From positions 744,001-808,000 of the forward strand of contig CAYGOF010000001.1 of the NCBI GenBank assembly GCA_964351395.1: DNA of 64,000 nucleotides, in the 5' to 3' direction. Both the position numbers and the translations under genes were made by a program. Shown here in pieces: positions 52,837-61,643 of this stretch. The stretch is from Imperialibacter sp964351395. Its GTDB lineage: Bacteria; Bacteroidota; Bacteroidia; Cytophagales; Cyclobacteriaceae. Position 1 is the first letter of the stretch. The number at the start of each line of letters is the position of its first letter. Under the pieces are notes generated by a model. That model saw nothing but the letters and a program-made list of their open reading frames with translations. It was not told the origin of the DNA and made no database searches.

Positions 52837-53043
52837 ATGAATTTTAGTGCAACGCTGAATAACAACAATTGGCAGTCATCAGCGAAAAGTAAAAAACCGA
52901 AAGCGGTTATTAAAATGATAAGTACAAGAAAAAATATTAGTGCTATCGTAGCTATTCTCTTGGGTGTTTTGATTGTTTCTTACGCTTTATCTGTGAAAGA
53001 AACTCCCAAAACTGATGTGACGGTTTATTCTCAATTGAAATAA
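52837..53043 (+). CDS. small single-helix membrane protein
   Basis: A 68-residue ORF with a basic N-terminus and one predicted membrane helix (ISAIVAILLGVLIVSYAL, about 34-51), then a short polar tail. An internal ATG at 52915 would give a 42-residue version starting just before the helix. Support: a TAATTTTG box upstream, a GAGG-like stretch 7 nt before the ATG, and a plausible membrane topology. Against: it is unrelated to any family I recognise. Convergent with the penicillin acylase gene. Confidence 0.4.
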   Translation: MNFSATLNNNNWQSSAKSKKPKAVIKMISTRKNISAIVAILLGVLIVSYALSVKETPKTDVTVYSQLK

Positions 53044-53059
53044 GCCAGGCGTCTGGCAG

Positions 53060-55456
53060 CTATTCGTTGCCAGGAAGGAAAATTAGGAGCTTGCCGTGAT
53101 CGGTGAGCTCTTTTTTATTCATTAACATTTTACGGAATTTCCCCTCCACATACATGTCAGATTGGTCGTCGTAATGACGACTCGAAAATACACCACTCTG
53201 GCCCGTGGGAATAATACTCTCTGAATTTTCAATGTCTGAAAAATCAATTACACGCCTGGTGCTGGGGCCAAATGATACCTTATATTGGTTTTGATCTGTA
53301 ATTGGGTAGCCAAGATTGTTGATGACTTCTTCGCCTGACGACACATGGAATAACCCGACGTTGAAAATCTTCCCCAATAGAGGCACAACGCCCAAAGCAT
53401 GATTATGCGTCAACGTATGAACATTGCTCCATTTCCAGCGATCCATATTACTTCCTAGTTCATTTTCAATTGAACTGAAAGCTAGTGTCAGTGCTTCCGA
53501 AACGATGTCAAGTCTTGTTTCAGTGATCGGACTTTTCAGGTTATCCCACCAAACCGAATTATCGTTGGCAATCAGGCAGGGAAATGTCCTTTTCCTTAAG
53601 TCAGTTGACATAAATAAGTCAAACTTGTCCTGGCCAAGTTCATCTTTCATTGCATTTTCCAGGATGGTGTACAACCACCTGGTATAGATAAGCGGCGCTG
53701 CACTTTCACCATCGAATGATCCATCCCACCCTTTCAGCAAATTCAAGGCTCTTTGATCTTTTTCCGATAATGATACACCATCCACTATCGAAAGTAGAAC
53801 CATCAAATTTTCTGCAACTACCGGCGAATTTTCATCCATCAACATGTTCTTCACGGATTCCTTATCCCAGTCATTTTTTTGGTCGATAAGCTCCTTGATC
53901 CTCACTGCTCTGTCTTCTGGAAGATAATAGCCAGGATAGTAATTACCATCTACGCTATCGGGCTGGTTATTCGCTGAATAAACGTACCCGTCAGGTGGAT
54001 TAATCGAATGTGGATTTTCTGCAAAATCGTAATATCCAATCGGGTCGTCTTTTCCTGACGCCCCATCAAGGATAGTAAATGAATTGACATGATCCGGCCT
54101 CTTCACCAGGCGCGCAGTGGCCCACCAAGCTATATTTCTCTTGGCGTCTCCATACATAACACTGAGCCCTGGCGCATGGATCATAGCCAAAGCACTAGCG
54201 GCAGCCTCTGGCGATTTTGCATTGTTCAAATTCCTTGTGGCCTCAAGCAATTGATTGGGTAGTTTATTGTATACCCACCACATAGCGACAGGCGCATCTC
54301 CAACTATCGCGCCGAGCACATCGTTGATAATCGGGCCATGCAGGGATGATTTTACCGTCAGTGATATTTCCTGTTCATCCTTTATCCTGATTATTTCCTC
54401 TCGTAAATCGTAATTTCTCCACTCACCTTTATATAGGTATTGACCACTATCACCAGAGCTCTCAGTTTCTCTGTAAAAATCTACATCATCATTTTCGAGC
54501 ATGGTGAGGCCAACAGCCATCTCTCTGTTGTGAGCAAGAATGGCAAATGGGTAGCCAGCCAAATGGTAACCATAAAGCTGGAAGTCGGGTGTTTCGAGAT
54601 AGGCTTCATACCAAACAGCCGGCTGAGAAAATGCAATATGCGGATCGTTGGCGAAAAGTACCCTTCCTGATTTTGTTTTCGAAGCACCTAGTACCCAACT
54701 ATTGCTTCCTATAAATGGCGAAACCGGTAATTCGTCCAAAGCCTCAATAAGGCCTGAGGTGATCTCCATCCTGGCTGCGGAAGTCGCTCCGAAGTAGCTT
54801 GGTATCATTTCCCTGGTAGTATCGGCGGTAAGTCCGAGCTCTTGAAGGTAACTGGCGCCCAGTTCGGCATTGATAAAACTCACAAGTGGGTCGGTTTTGT
54901 GGGCAGCGGCAAAACTAAAAGCCATATACCCCAACGCATTGAACACATCTTCCAGCACAAACGGTGTTTTTTCAATTCCCAATAAGGAATATTCGACGGG
55001 TGTTGGGCCAGTTTCTATGAACTCGTTGATCCCTTTCAAATAAGCCTCAGCTTCAATTAGCGTTGGATTTTTTGGTTGTTGTCTTAAGTTTTTGGCCGCC
55101 TCCACCGACGAGAGGTGGATTCCCAGGGTTCTGAAAAACTTATCAGTTGTTAATAAGTCCTTCCCCAGTATCTCAGACAATCGGCCGGGAGCAATTCGCC
55201 TCACAAGCTCCATTTGCCAAAGCCTTTCCTGAGCATGCAGATAGCCCAGCGCTGTATATAGATCTGATCTATTGCCTGCATAAATGTGAGGAATACCAAA
55301 AGAGTCAAACCAAACTTCTACTTTAGACTCAAGATGGTTGAGCACGAGACTACCGCTGTAAACTGGCTTTATATGCTGCAAGTAAAAGTATAGGGCTATT
55401 ACGGCAACAATGATCAGGGCAGTCAGCCCTTTTAGAAAGCTTTTCAAAATCCGCAT
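53060..55456 (-). CDS. penicillin acylase family amidase
   Basis: A 798-residue N-terminal-nucleophile hydrolase made as a precursor that self-cleaves. Nucleophile candidate Ser251 starts the motif SNSWVLGASKTKSG, so the alpha chain is about residues 30-240 and the beta chain starts at 251. The Asn oxyanion and calcium-site regions (FANDPHIAFSQPAVWY, NDDVDFY) are also present. A membrane helix (about 10-26) suggests a signal or anchor. Members hydrolyse amides such as beta-lactams or acyl-homoserine lactones, so quorum-quenching activity is possible but not shown. Stands alone. Confidence 0.9.
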   Translation of the reverse strand: MRILKSFLKGLTALIIVAVIALYFYLQHIKPVYSGSLVLNHLESKVEVWFDSFGIPHIYAGNRSDLYTALGYLHAQERLWQMELVRRIAPGRLSEILGKDLLTTDKFFRTLGIHLSSVEAAKNLRQQPKNPTLIEAEAYLKGINEFIETGPTPVEYSLLGIEKTPFVLEDVFNALGYMAFSFAAAHKTDPLVSFINAELGASYLQELGLTADTTREMIPSYFGATSAARMEITSGLIEALDELPVSPFIGSNSWVLGASKTKSGRVLFANDPHIAFSQPAVWYEAYLETPDFQLYGYHLAGYPFAILAHNREMAVGLTMLENDDVDFYRETESSGDSGQYLYKGEWRNYDLREEIIRIKDEQEISLTVKSSLHGPIINDVLGAIVGDAPVAMWWVYNKLPNQLLEATRNLNNAKSPEAAASALAMIHAPGLSVMYGDAKRNIAWWATARLVKRPDHVNSFTILDGASGKDDPIGYYDFAENPHSINPPDGYVYSANNQPDSVDGNYYPGYYLPEDRAVRIKELIDQKNDWDKESVKNMLMDENSPVVAENLMVLLSIVDGVSLSEKDQRALNLLKGWDGSFDGESAAPLIYTRWLYTILENAMKDELGQDKFDLFMSTDLRKRTFPCLIANDNSVWWDNLKSPITETRLDIVSEALTLAFSSIENELGSNMDRWKWSNVHTLTHNHALGVVPLLGKIFNVGLFHVSSGEEVINNLGYPITDQNQYKVSFGPSTRRVIDFSDIENSESIIPTGQSGVFSSRHYDDQSDMYVEGKFRKMLMNKKELTDHGKLLIFLPGNE

Positions 55457-55638
55457 GTAGATGTATTTTTTGAAATTTAACGGTTTTTGTCAATTGAATG
55501 AAAATTCGTTTCGTTTCAATTGAGAATAACGAAGGCATCTCAAATGGCCTCTACCATCAAATTATTCTTCCGCTGAAAGCATCGAGGGTATTGAGCTAAA
55601 TTTTTTCCCTATATTTCTTCATTAAACCAATCTTCACC

Positions 55639-56958
55639 ATGAAAAAAGTCATCTACTCCAGCATTTCTCTTTTACTGCTTTTGACTATTCAGTCGTGGAC
55701 TTTCATTCCGCCGGCTGACTCCAAGCTAAAGACAAAAGCCTATCAACTTGCCGAAAAAGTGGAGTCAAAAGTCATCGACTGGCGTCATGACATCCATGAG
55801 CATCCTGAGCTATCGAACCGAGAATTCAAGACAGCTGAAAAAATAGCTGCGCACTTAAAAAGTTTGGGCATAGAAATACAAACAGAAGTTGCTCTAACAG
55901 GCGTTGTAGGTGTGCTTGTAGGTGGTAAACCAGGCCCGGTTGTAGCGTTGCGGGCAGATATGGATGCGCTTCCGGTGCCAGAAAGAAACGATCTTCCCTG
56001 GAAATCAAAAGAAATCGGTGAGTACAACGGGCAGGAAGTGCCAGTGATGCATGCCTGCGGGCACGACACCCACGTGGCCATTCTCATGGGTGTGGCCGAA
56101 GTATTAAGCCAAATGAAAAGTGAGTTGAAAGGCACGATAAAATTCATTTTCCAGCCAGCGGAAGAAGGTGCCCCCGCTGGCGAAGAAGGAGGCGCCGAGC
56201 TCATGATCAAAGAAGGGGTACTAGAGAACCCTAAAGTTGATGCTATTTTTGGTCTACATATCAACTCCGCCACCGAAGTGGGAAGCATAAAATATAAGCC
56301 CGGAGGAGCCCTTGCCAGTGTGAACAGCTTCACGATCAAAGTGAAAGGTCGACAAGCACATGGATCGGCTCCCTGGGCCAGTATCGACCCAGTGGTAACA
56401 GCAGCACAAATAATTAACAACGCTCAAACGATCGTAAGTCGCAATATGATGCTAACCAAAGAAGCTGCCGTGGTGACATTCGGGAGTATCCATGGAGGTC
56501 TGCGTAGCAATATTATTCCAGAGGAAGTGACTTTGGTTGGTACTATCAGAGCATTGGACTATGGAATGAGAGACCTGATTCATGAGCGATTAAGAGCCAT
56601 TGCAACACATACTGCTGAAGGAATGGGTGCCACTGCAGAAGTAACTATCGACAAGGGATATCCGATCACCTACAATGACCCAGCTTTAACAGCCAAAATG
56701 CTGCCGACGCTTGAGTCAGTAGCAGGAAAAGAAAACGTCCTATTGTCCCCGGCAAGTACCGGAGCAGAGGACTTCTCGTTCTTTCAGGAAAAAGTACCCG
56801 GTCTGTTTATTTTCCTTGGCGGCATGCCTAAAGGTAAAGACCCATCAAAAGTAGCTTCGCACCATACTCCCGATTTCTATGTGGATGACGAGGGAATGTT
56901 GCTCGGTATAAAATCTTTGTGTGCGCTCTCGCTAGACTACATGGAAGGCACCAAATAA
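55639..56958 (+). CDS. secreted M20 amidohydrolase, hippurate-hydrolase-like
   Basis: A 439-residue amidohydrolase of the IAA-amino-acid / hippurate hydrolase branch with an N-terminal signal segment (about 1-22). Markers: DIHEHPELSNREFKTAEKIA (near 51-70), metal-site segment MHACGHDTHVAILMG (about 137-151), QPAEEGAPAGEEGG, and a final STGAEDFSFF block. The enzyme splits N-acyl amino acids. It is the second M20 amidohydrolase within 8 kb, though the two are distant in sequence. A terminator follows. Confidence 0.9.
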   Translation: MKKVIYSSISLLLLLTIQSWTFIPPADSKLKTKAYQLAEKVESKVIDWRHDIHEHPELSNREFKTAEKIAAHLKSLGIEIQTEVALTGVVGVLVGGKPGPVVALRADMDALPVPERNDLPWKSKEIGEYNGQEVPVMHACGHDTHVAILMGVAEVLSQMKSELKGTIKFIFQPAEEGAPAGEEGGAELMIKEGVLENPKVDAIFGLHINSATEVGSIKYKPGGALASVNSFTIKVKGRQAHGSAPWASIDPVVTAAQIINNAQTIVSRNMMLTKEAAVVTFGSIHGGLRSNIIPEEVTLVGTIRALDYGMRDLIHERLRAIATHTAEGMGATAEVTIDKGYPITYNDPALTAKMLPTLESVAGKENVLLSPASTGAEDFSFFQEKVPGLFIFLGGMPKGKDPSKVASHHTPDFYVDDEGMLLGIKSLCALSLDYMEGTK

Positions 56959-57007
56959 AAAAGAAAGCCTGGTTCACAACGGTGATTCGACCGGGCTTTC
57001 TTTTTAA
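56957..57007 (+). terminator. intrinsic terminator after the M20 amidohydrolase
   Basis: A stem AAAAAGAAAGCC / GGCTTTCTTTTT flanks a 25-nt GC-containing loop in which TGGT and ACCG add pairs; the 3' arm ends in a T-run. The stop codon lies inside the 5' A-rich arm. The NAT gene starts 38 nt later. Confidence 0.7.
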
Positions 57008-57044
57008 TTTCCCTGGCGGGAAAACGAATTGAATACTTTCGCTA

Positions 57045-57815
57045 ATGAATGTTGACGCCTATTTACAACGAATTGACATTGCTCATCGGGAACCTCCGGG
57101 CTTGCCGTTCTTAAAATTGCTTCACAGACAGCACCTACTCCACGTCCCCTTTGAAAACCTGGACATTCATTGGGGAACTGAAATTCTACTTGACCTGGAG
57201 AGAATTTTTGAAAAAATCGTCCGTGGAAAAAGAGGGGGGTTCTGCTATGAGCTCAACGGGCTTTTTCATTCTCTCCTCGAACACCTGGGCTTCCATTGCT
57301 CCCTAGTATCTGCTCGGATGCCAAAACCAGATGGCTCACTTTCTCCGGAGTTCGAACATATGTGCATTCTGGTACATTTGGAAGGTCAGATCCTTCTTTG
57401 TGACGTAGGCTTTGGCAAAGGCCCTACTTATCCTCTGAAGGTGCAGTCAGAAGAAATGCAGATGAGTCTCAACAATTTCTATCGCGTAAAGCACCTGGGC
57501 GAATCAGGATGGTGGCTGGAAGAGTCAAGCGACGGCCATATTTTCGAACAAAAGTATCTTTTCTCAGCAAAAAAAAGATCCTTGATAGAGTTTATCGATA
57601 GGTGCTACTATCAGCAGAATGATCCTGATAGTCATTTCAAAAAAGGGAAAATGATTACTAAGGCCACTTCGACGGGAAGAATAACAATGACCGAAAAAAT
57701 GCTAAAATTAACAGAGCGTGGAGAAAACAAAGAATACCTCCTTCTCAATGAAGATGATTTTTATATTAAACTGGAAGAACACTTTAACATCAAACGTCCT
57801 ACCAATCGGGCTTAA
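57045..57815 (+). CDS. arylamine N-acetyltransferase
   Basis: Cytosolic acetyl-CoA-dependent acetyltransferase of arylamines and hydrazines, 256 residues. The Cys-His-Asp triad is visible: Cys67 in RGGFCYELNGLF, His105 in EFEHMCILVHL and Asp120 in LLCDVGFGKG, with the family start VPFENLDIHWG. It stands alone after a terminator; its last 17 bp overlap the end of the convergent gene. Physiological substrate is unknown. Confidence 0.93.
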   Translation: MNVDAYLQRIDIAHREPPGLPFLKLLHRQHLLHVPFENLDIHWGTEILLDLERIFEKIVRGKRGGFCYELNGLFHSLLEHLGFHCSLVSARMPKPDGSLSPEFEHMCILVHLEGQILLCDVGFGKGPTYPLKVQSEEMQMSLNNFYRVKHLGESGWWLEESSDGHIFEQKYLFSAKKRSLIEFIDRCYYQQNDPDSHFKKGKMITKATSTGRITMTEKMLKLTERGENKEYLLLNEDDFYIKLEEHFNIKRPTNRA

Positions 57816-58662
57816 GGTGGCCCACCAATTGACTAAGGCCTTCTTTATAAAAGGTATAAACCATTTTTTGCTGTTGAAGTGGGTCGTTTACTGCTATCAC
57901 CTCCTCGGCACAAAGCACGGCCCCAAGCCAGTCTTTTTCATGCCAGGAACCAATGCTTAAAGGCAACAACTTGTCTTTGACAGGATATGGCCAGGGTGAC
58001 AAATAGAAATATGGTTGATCATAAAATTGATCACCAGGCGACATGCCTACTCCAATACTGCTGGTTGTTTCTGGGTCTCCAGTGTCATTCAAAATAATTT
58101 GAGTAGCGATATCAAAGTGATGAGGCCAACACCTTACGTCTGTTGTTTGTGGAAACTCCCTTTTAAGGGGTCTGAGCAGGTGGTCAGCATTATGAAAGTA
58201 TTTAGCCAATTCCTCAAATGCTGCGGCATCCTTTTGTTCAAAAGCCTTCCCATGGGCGGTAGGATGATCTGGTATTTGATATGGAAGACCAAGTTCAAAC
58301 TGCTTTGTATCCATGCCTATAGCAACAAGTTGCTCTTCTAGCCAGACCATCGACTGTGCCTGCGATTTGCCCTTTAGGTCATATTCTTTAAGCTCCTTTA
58401 CCTCATCGTCAACCAAATGAATCTTTAAATCAGCCAAAGAAAGAGATACCCTGAATTTGACATTTCCCTCTACCCAGTTCCCTCCGAGCCTTTGAAATTG
58501 CGGCACCCAAACGAGGTTGGCATATTTGTCATCTTTTGACTTGGGGAGGAACTTCCTGCCTACAACTGACACCAGCTGTACAGCCTGATGAAGTTGCTTT
58601 CTGGCCGTACTTAATGAAGTAAAGTCCTGGTAAGTTAAATGTTTCCAAGTTATGGCGTCCAT
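57799..58662 (-). CDS. hypothetical protein, DUF5996-like
   Basis: A 287-residue cytoplasmic protein. It opens with a helical QLHQAVQLVSVVGRKFLP segment and a beta region (NWVEGNVKFRVSLSLADL). It ends with a histidine-rich block in which RCWPHHFDIATQI and SIGVGMSPGDQFYDQPYFYL are notable. The layout resembles DUF5996 proteins as I remember them, which also have a WxxxFD-type motif in this place, but the match is loose. The HH pair and following Asp could form a metal site. No function is proposed. Confidence 0.6.
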   Translation of the reverse strand: MDAITWKHLTYQDFTSLSTARKQLHQAVQLVSVVGRKFLPKSKDDKYANLVWVPQFQRLGGNWVEGNVKFRVSLSLADLKIHLVDDEVKELKEYDLKGKSQAQSMVWLEEQLVAIGMDTKQFELGLPYQIPDHPTAHGKAFEQKDAAAFEELAKYFHNADHLLRPLKREFPQTTDVRCWPHHFDIATQIILNDTGDPETTSSIGVGMSPGDQFYDQPYFYLSPWPYPVKDKLLPLSIGSWHEKDWLGAVLCAEEVIAVNDPLQQQKMVYTFYKEGLSQLVGHLKPDW

Positions 58663-58979
58663 ATCGACAACAAGATAGCTATTCGATTAGCCATTCAAAA
58701 TCATGGATTTATTAATTGCCTGTTAAGAGTTAATTAATGGCAAAATGCTGCTTTACTTAATTGCCTTTTTTAACACCCGGGCAGCTCTGTATTTACACCG
58801 ATGAATGGTTGATAAGACATCAAGAAACTGATAATATTCGTTGTCTAAATAAGCGACACCGATGGAAGCCTCTCATTTAGTATCTCTTACTTTTGCAAGC
58901 AGAGGCATTCTCGGTAAATTATGTTGAAGTGAAGGGCCGAAACCTTTTATTCCTAATTGACAATTAATAAACACGTCAA
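58663..58979. other. 317-bp gap between hypothetical gene and Wzi-like gene
   Basis: It contains TACTTTTG (58888-58895), a match to the -7 box, 103 nt before the Wzi-like start, without a clear -33 TTG. No RNA gene, repeat or terminator was recognised. Confidence 0.35.
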
Positions 58980-58997
58980 TTGACCTCTGGCATATCG

Positions 58998-60530
58998 ATG
59001 AGCACACAAATAGCTAAATTTTATATTGTTCTGTTGCTGCTAAGCACGCCAGCCGGCACTCTTGTATATGCCCAGTTCGACAGCCTCAAGTTTGAAATTG
59101 GGTCAACATTTATGGTTTCCACCAAAGAGTACGCTCCTCTGTGGATGCTCTCCAACCGATACAACACAATTGAGGACCAACAAATTGATGCGTTCATCAG
59201 AGCTAGCGCCATTTTGCCAAAACAAAACATGAATAAATGGCTCAGCTATTCAGCTGGTTTGGATCTAATCGGAAAGGCTGAGCCCCAAGCAAGCAGGTTG
59301 CAACAAGGTTATCTTTCCTTTCATTTCAAGCAACTGTCATTAACCATGGGTAGAAAACAGGGCTTGGGAGCAGAGGCAACAAATGTGCTAGGAAGTGGCT
59401 CGCTGCTTAATAGCGGCAATGCCATGCCGATCCCCAAGCTTGTTTTAGCTTTTGAAGACTATATAGCCATTCCATATACACAAGGCTTTCTAGAGGTCAA
59501 AGGCCACTTCGCCCATGGATGGTTGGGCAGAGAATCTACAGTCAAAGGGGCCCTACTTCATGAAAAATCTATCTATGGACGTATAGGTGGCGAAAAGCCG
59601 TACCATGTTTATTTCGGCCTTAAGGATGTAGCTCAGTGGGGGGGGACACATGCCGTTGAAGGGAAGCTACCATCGACACTTAGCGATTATTTTAAGGTAA
59701 TTTTAGGGCAAAATAGCTCTGACAGCACACTTATAGGAGAGTCGACCAATAGGTTAGGCAACCATATTGGTTTAATAGATATAGGTACGAGCATTGACTT
59801 TTCCGGCTCTTCATTCAGTGCATATACCCAAGTTGTGTTTGAAGATGCCAAAAGCTTTCGGGTACTCAACCGCGACAGACTCCTTGGGTTTTCCTGGCAA
59901 ATGAAAGAGAAAAAGCTGATTTCCGGTTTCACCTATGAATTTCTGACAACCAAATACCAAAGTGGGCCAGGGATTCCCGACGCACAACCGTGGGACAATG
60001 GCAACTATGGCTATGCTTACGGCGGGCGCGACAATTACTACAATAATTATCTTTACGAATCCGGCTGGACTTACAAGGGAGCTATCATCGGTACACCTCT
60101 TTTCACTTCCGATGCCCAGGCAGACAAGTACTTTGGCGATTACCAGGAAAACGAAAGGAACGGTTTCAAATTTGCCATTGTGAACAATAGAATTATTGCG
60201 CATCATTTAGGCCTAGAGGGCTATTTATTTGAAAAGTGGTCTTACAGGATACTTGCCACTTACACAAAAAACTGGGGGACCTATGGAGGGCTCAACGGCG
60301 GCCTTTTCCAATGGGGCTCAAAAGATCCCGATTACTTTGAGGCTTATCTTTTTAGCCCTCCGCTTCAGCAATGGTATTACATGGTCAATCTGGAATACGC
60401 TTTACAGTCTAATCTCAAGATTAGCTCGCGGCTCGCCCTTGATCATGGCGACATGTCCAATGTATTTGCCTTGTCCGTTGGAGCAAAGTGGAGCGGTATG
60501 TTAACGGCACAAAAAAAGCCCAGTCATTGA
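58998..60530 (+). CDS. capsule assembly Wzi family outer-membrane protein
   Basis: About 510 residues from the ATG at 58998, which gives a signal peptide ending VYAQ; the TTG at 58980 adds six residues. The long beta-barrel has FEIGSTFMVSTKEYAPLWML at the mature N-terminus, LTMGRKQGLGAEATNVLGSG, and ends with a strand-rich C-terminus. This matches Wzi-like Bacteroidota barrels. In E. coli Wzi anchors group 1 capsule; here no other capsule genes are near, so a wider surface-glycan role is only inferred. A terminator overlaps its stop codon. Confidence 0.82.
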   Translation: MSTQIAKFYIVLLLLSTPAGTLVYAQFDSLKFEIGSTFMVSTKEYAPLWMLSNRYNTIEDQQIDAFIRASAILPKQNMNKWLSYSAGLDLIGKAEPQASRLQQGYLSFHFKQLSLTMGRKQGLGAEATNVLGSGSLLNSGNAMPIPKLVLAFEDYIAIPYTQGFLEVKGHFAHGWLGRESTVKGALLHEKSIYGRIGGEKPYHVYFGLKDVAQWGGTHAVEGKLPSTLSDYFKVILGQNSSDSTLIGESTNRLGNHIGLIDIGTSIDFSGSSFSAYTQVVFEDAKSFRVLNRDRLLGFSWQMKEKKLISGFTYEFLTTKYQSGPGIPDAQPWDNGNYGYAYGGRDNYYNNYLYESGWTYKGAIIGTPLFTSDAQADKYFGDYQENERNGFKFAIVNNRIIAHHLGLEGYLFEKWSYRILATYTKNWGTYGGLNGGLFQWGSKDPDYFEAYLFSPPLQQWYYMVNLEYALQSNLKISSRLALDHGDMSNVFALSVGAKWSGMLTAQKKPSH

Positions 60531-60540
60531 CGGGCTTTTT
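60513..60540 (+). terminator. intrinsic terminator overlapping the Wzi-like stop codon
   Basis: AAAAAGCCC (60513-60521) / GGGCTTTTT (60532-60540) is a 9-bp perfect stem with a 10-nt loop holding the TGA stop. The A-run and T-run make it usable for both converging genes. Confidence 0.8.
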
Positions 60541-60562
60541 ATTTGGTATAGGTTAGTTTGGT

Positions 60563-60958
60563 TTAATTCTTGTATTTCATGGCTTTCGCTCTTAGGATTG
60601 CTCTATCAGAAGTAATCGCTGGGTCAGAGTAAATATTTGCTGAAAGTTCAGAAATCACTTTTCTACTGAAGCCAAGCTTTTCTGCTACATCCTCGCAAAA
60701 CTTAATCTCGCTAAGGAACACCTCACTATCAATCTTCATAAGTTGTACCACATTGTACAACAACTCAAATCTGTCGTCGTCACTTAAGCCTTCAGGAATA
60801 TCAAGCTCCAAAGGCTCATCCATCAATTCTTCAATCTGGGCATGACTTAGACCTCCGGCCTCACCTATTAAAAAAATCAATTCTCTTTCTTTCTCTGCTA
60901 AATCGTCATCAGCAGAAGCAAGCTGAATCAGTGCGCTTACATGTGTTTTGATACTCAT
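60563..60958 (-). CDS. TerB-like small protein
   Basis: A 131-residue all-alpha acidic protein. SALIQLASADDDLAEKERELI and the later VVQLMKIDSEVFLSEIKFCE pair match the duplicated acidic helix-turn of TerB/DjlA-type domains (A.aDG.....E...i), where the Asp/Glu residues can bind a metal. Such proteins are linked to tellurite resistance or to membrane stress, but isolated copies are common with no known task. It stands alone, convergent with the Wzi-like gene. Confidence 0.75.
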   Translation of the reverse strand: MSIKTHVSALIQLASADDDLAEKERELIFLIGEAGGLSHAQIEELMDEPLELDIPEGLSDDDRFELLYNVVQLMKIDSEVFLSEIKFCEDVAEKLGFSRKVISELSANIYSDPAITSDRAILRAKAMKYKN

Positions 60959-61643
60959 AGATTAAATATGATTGGTAAAAAATCTGGTTCGATGGATGTT
61001 GTGATGGATTATTTTTGCTAACAGTCATTGAAATTAAATAAAAACCTTGATGATCACAAGATTCCCGTTGGCCATACTCAATTTAGGGTTTGAGGAGCTT
61101 AATGCTTAAGCTTAATATGACAAAATATTGCCTTTGTAGGAGACTGATAAACAAGTCATTGTAAGTACCTTTTCCATTAGCAGTAACAAGTGTGACTATC
61201 GGCAAACCAAGATGCTTCGCTAATTGAAAAAAACTAAAAGGATAGGCCTGGGCTAATTTTCCCTTACTTTTTAGATCTGCTTTCCCGTTCACAAAACCGA
61301 AGAACTTACAAAAAGTGGTGCTGAGGCAGTGAAAGACTATTTTGACCGAAGGTTTATGAAATCAGAAAGTCCATGGAAGGATCATCCGATGAGTATATTA
61401 GTTACGTTTTTCTCACTTTGTACTATGCAATTAATAAGTCTCTCGCAAAACACAATCTGCTGCCGCTAGGGTAAAGTCTAACCAATCTCTCCGAGAAATT
61501 CTTTACCTTAACCAACGCCGAACGAAGCGAGAAACCTTCTTGAAACGGCTGTGCCTTCAACAGGCCCGCTGCCAGCATCATGGGGATTTCTCATTCGTTT
61601 TCCCCGGGATCGAGATAGCGGCCAATACTTAAACTATGTACTT
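60959..61643. other. 685-bp gap with possible decayed coding remnants
   Basis: No intact gene was seen. A plus-strand frame from about 61275 to 61470 encodes a protein-like stretch (KTEELTKSGAEAVKDYFDRR) without a start codon, and a minus-strand 69-codon frame (61083-61292) has a similar look. Both could be remnants of one decayed gene. The last ~120 bp before the PIG-L gene are richer in G and C than the surroundings, with an in-frame extension that lacks protein-like composition. No repeat ends or terminal inverted repeats were found. Confidence 0.35.

Noticed and set aside
55785..56420. 211-codon minus-strand frame
   Set aside because: Antisense to the M20 amidohydrolase; rich in Ser, Ala and Pro without hydrophobic periodicity.
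61083..61292. 69-codon minus-strand frame
   Set aside because: No ATG start, no recognisable motif; noted only as a possible remnant.
61500..61643. possible mobile element or repeat end before the PIG-L gene
   Set aside because: No inverted ends, target duplication or transposase; no second copy seen in this window.
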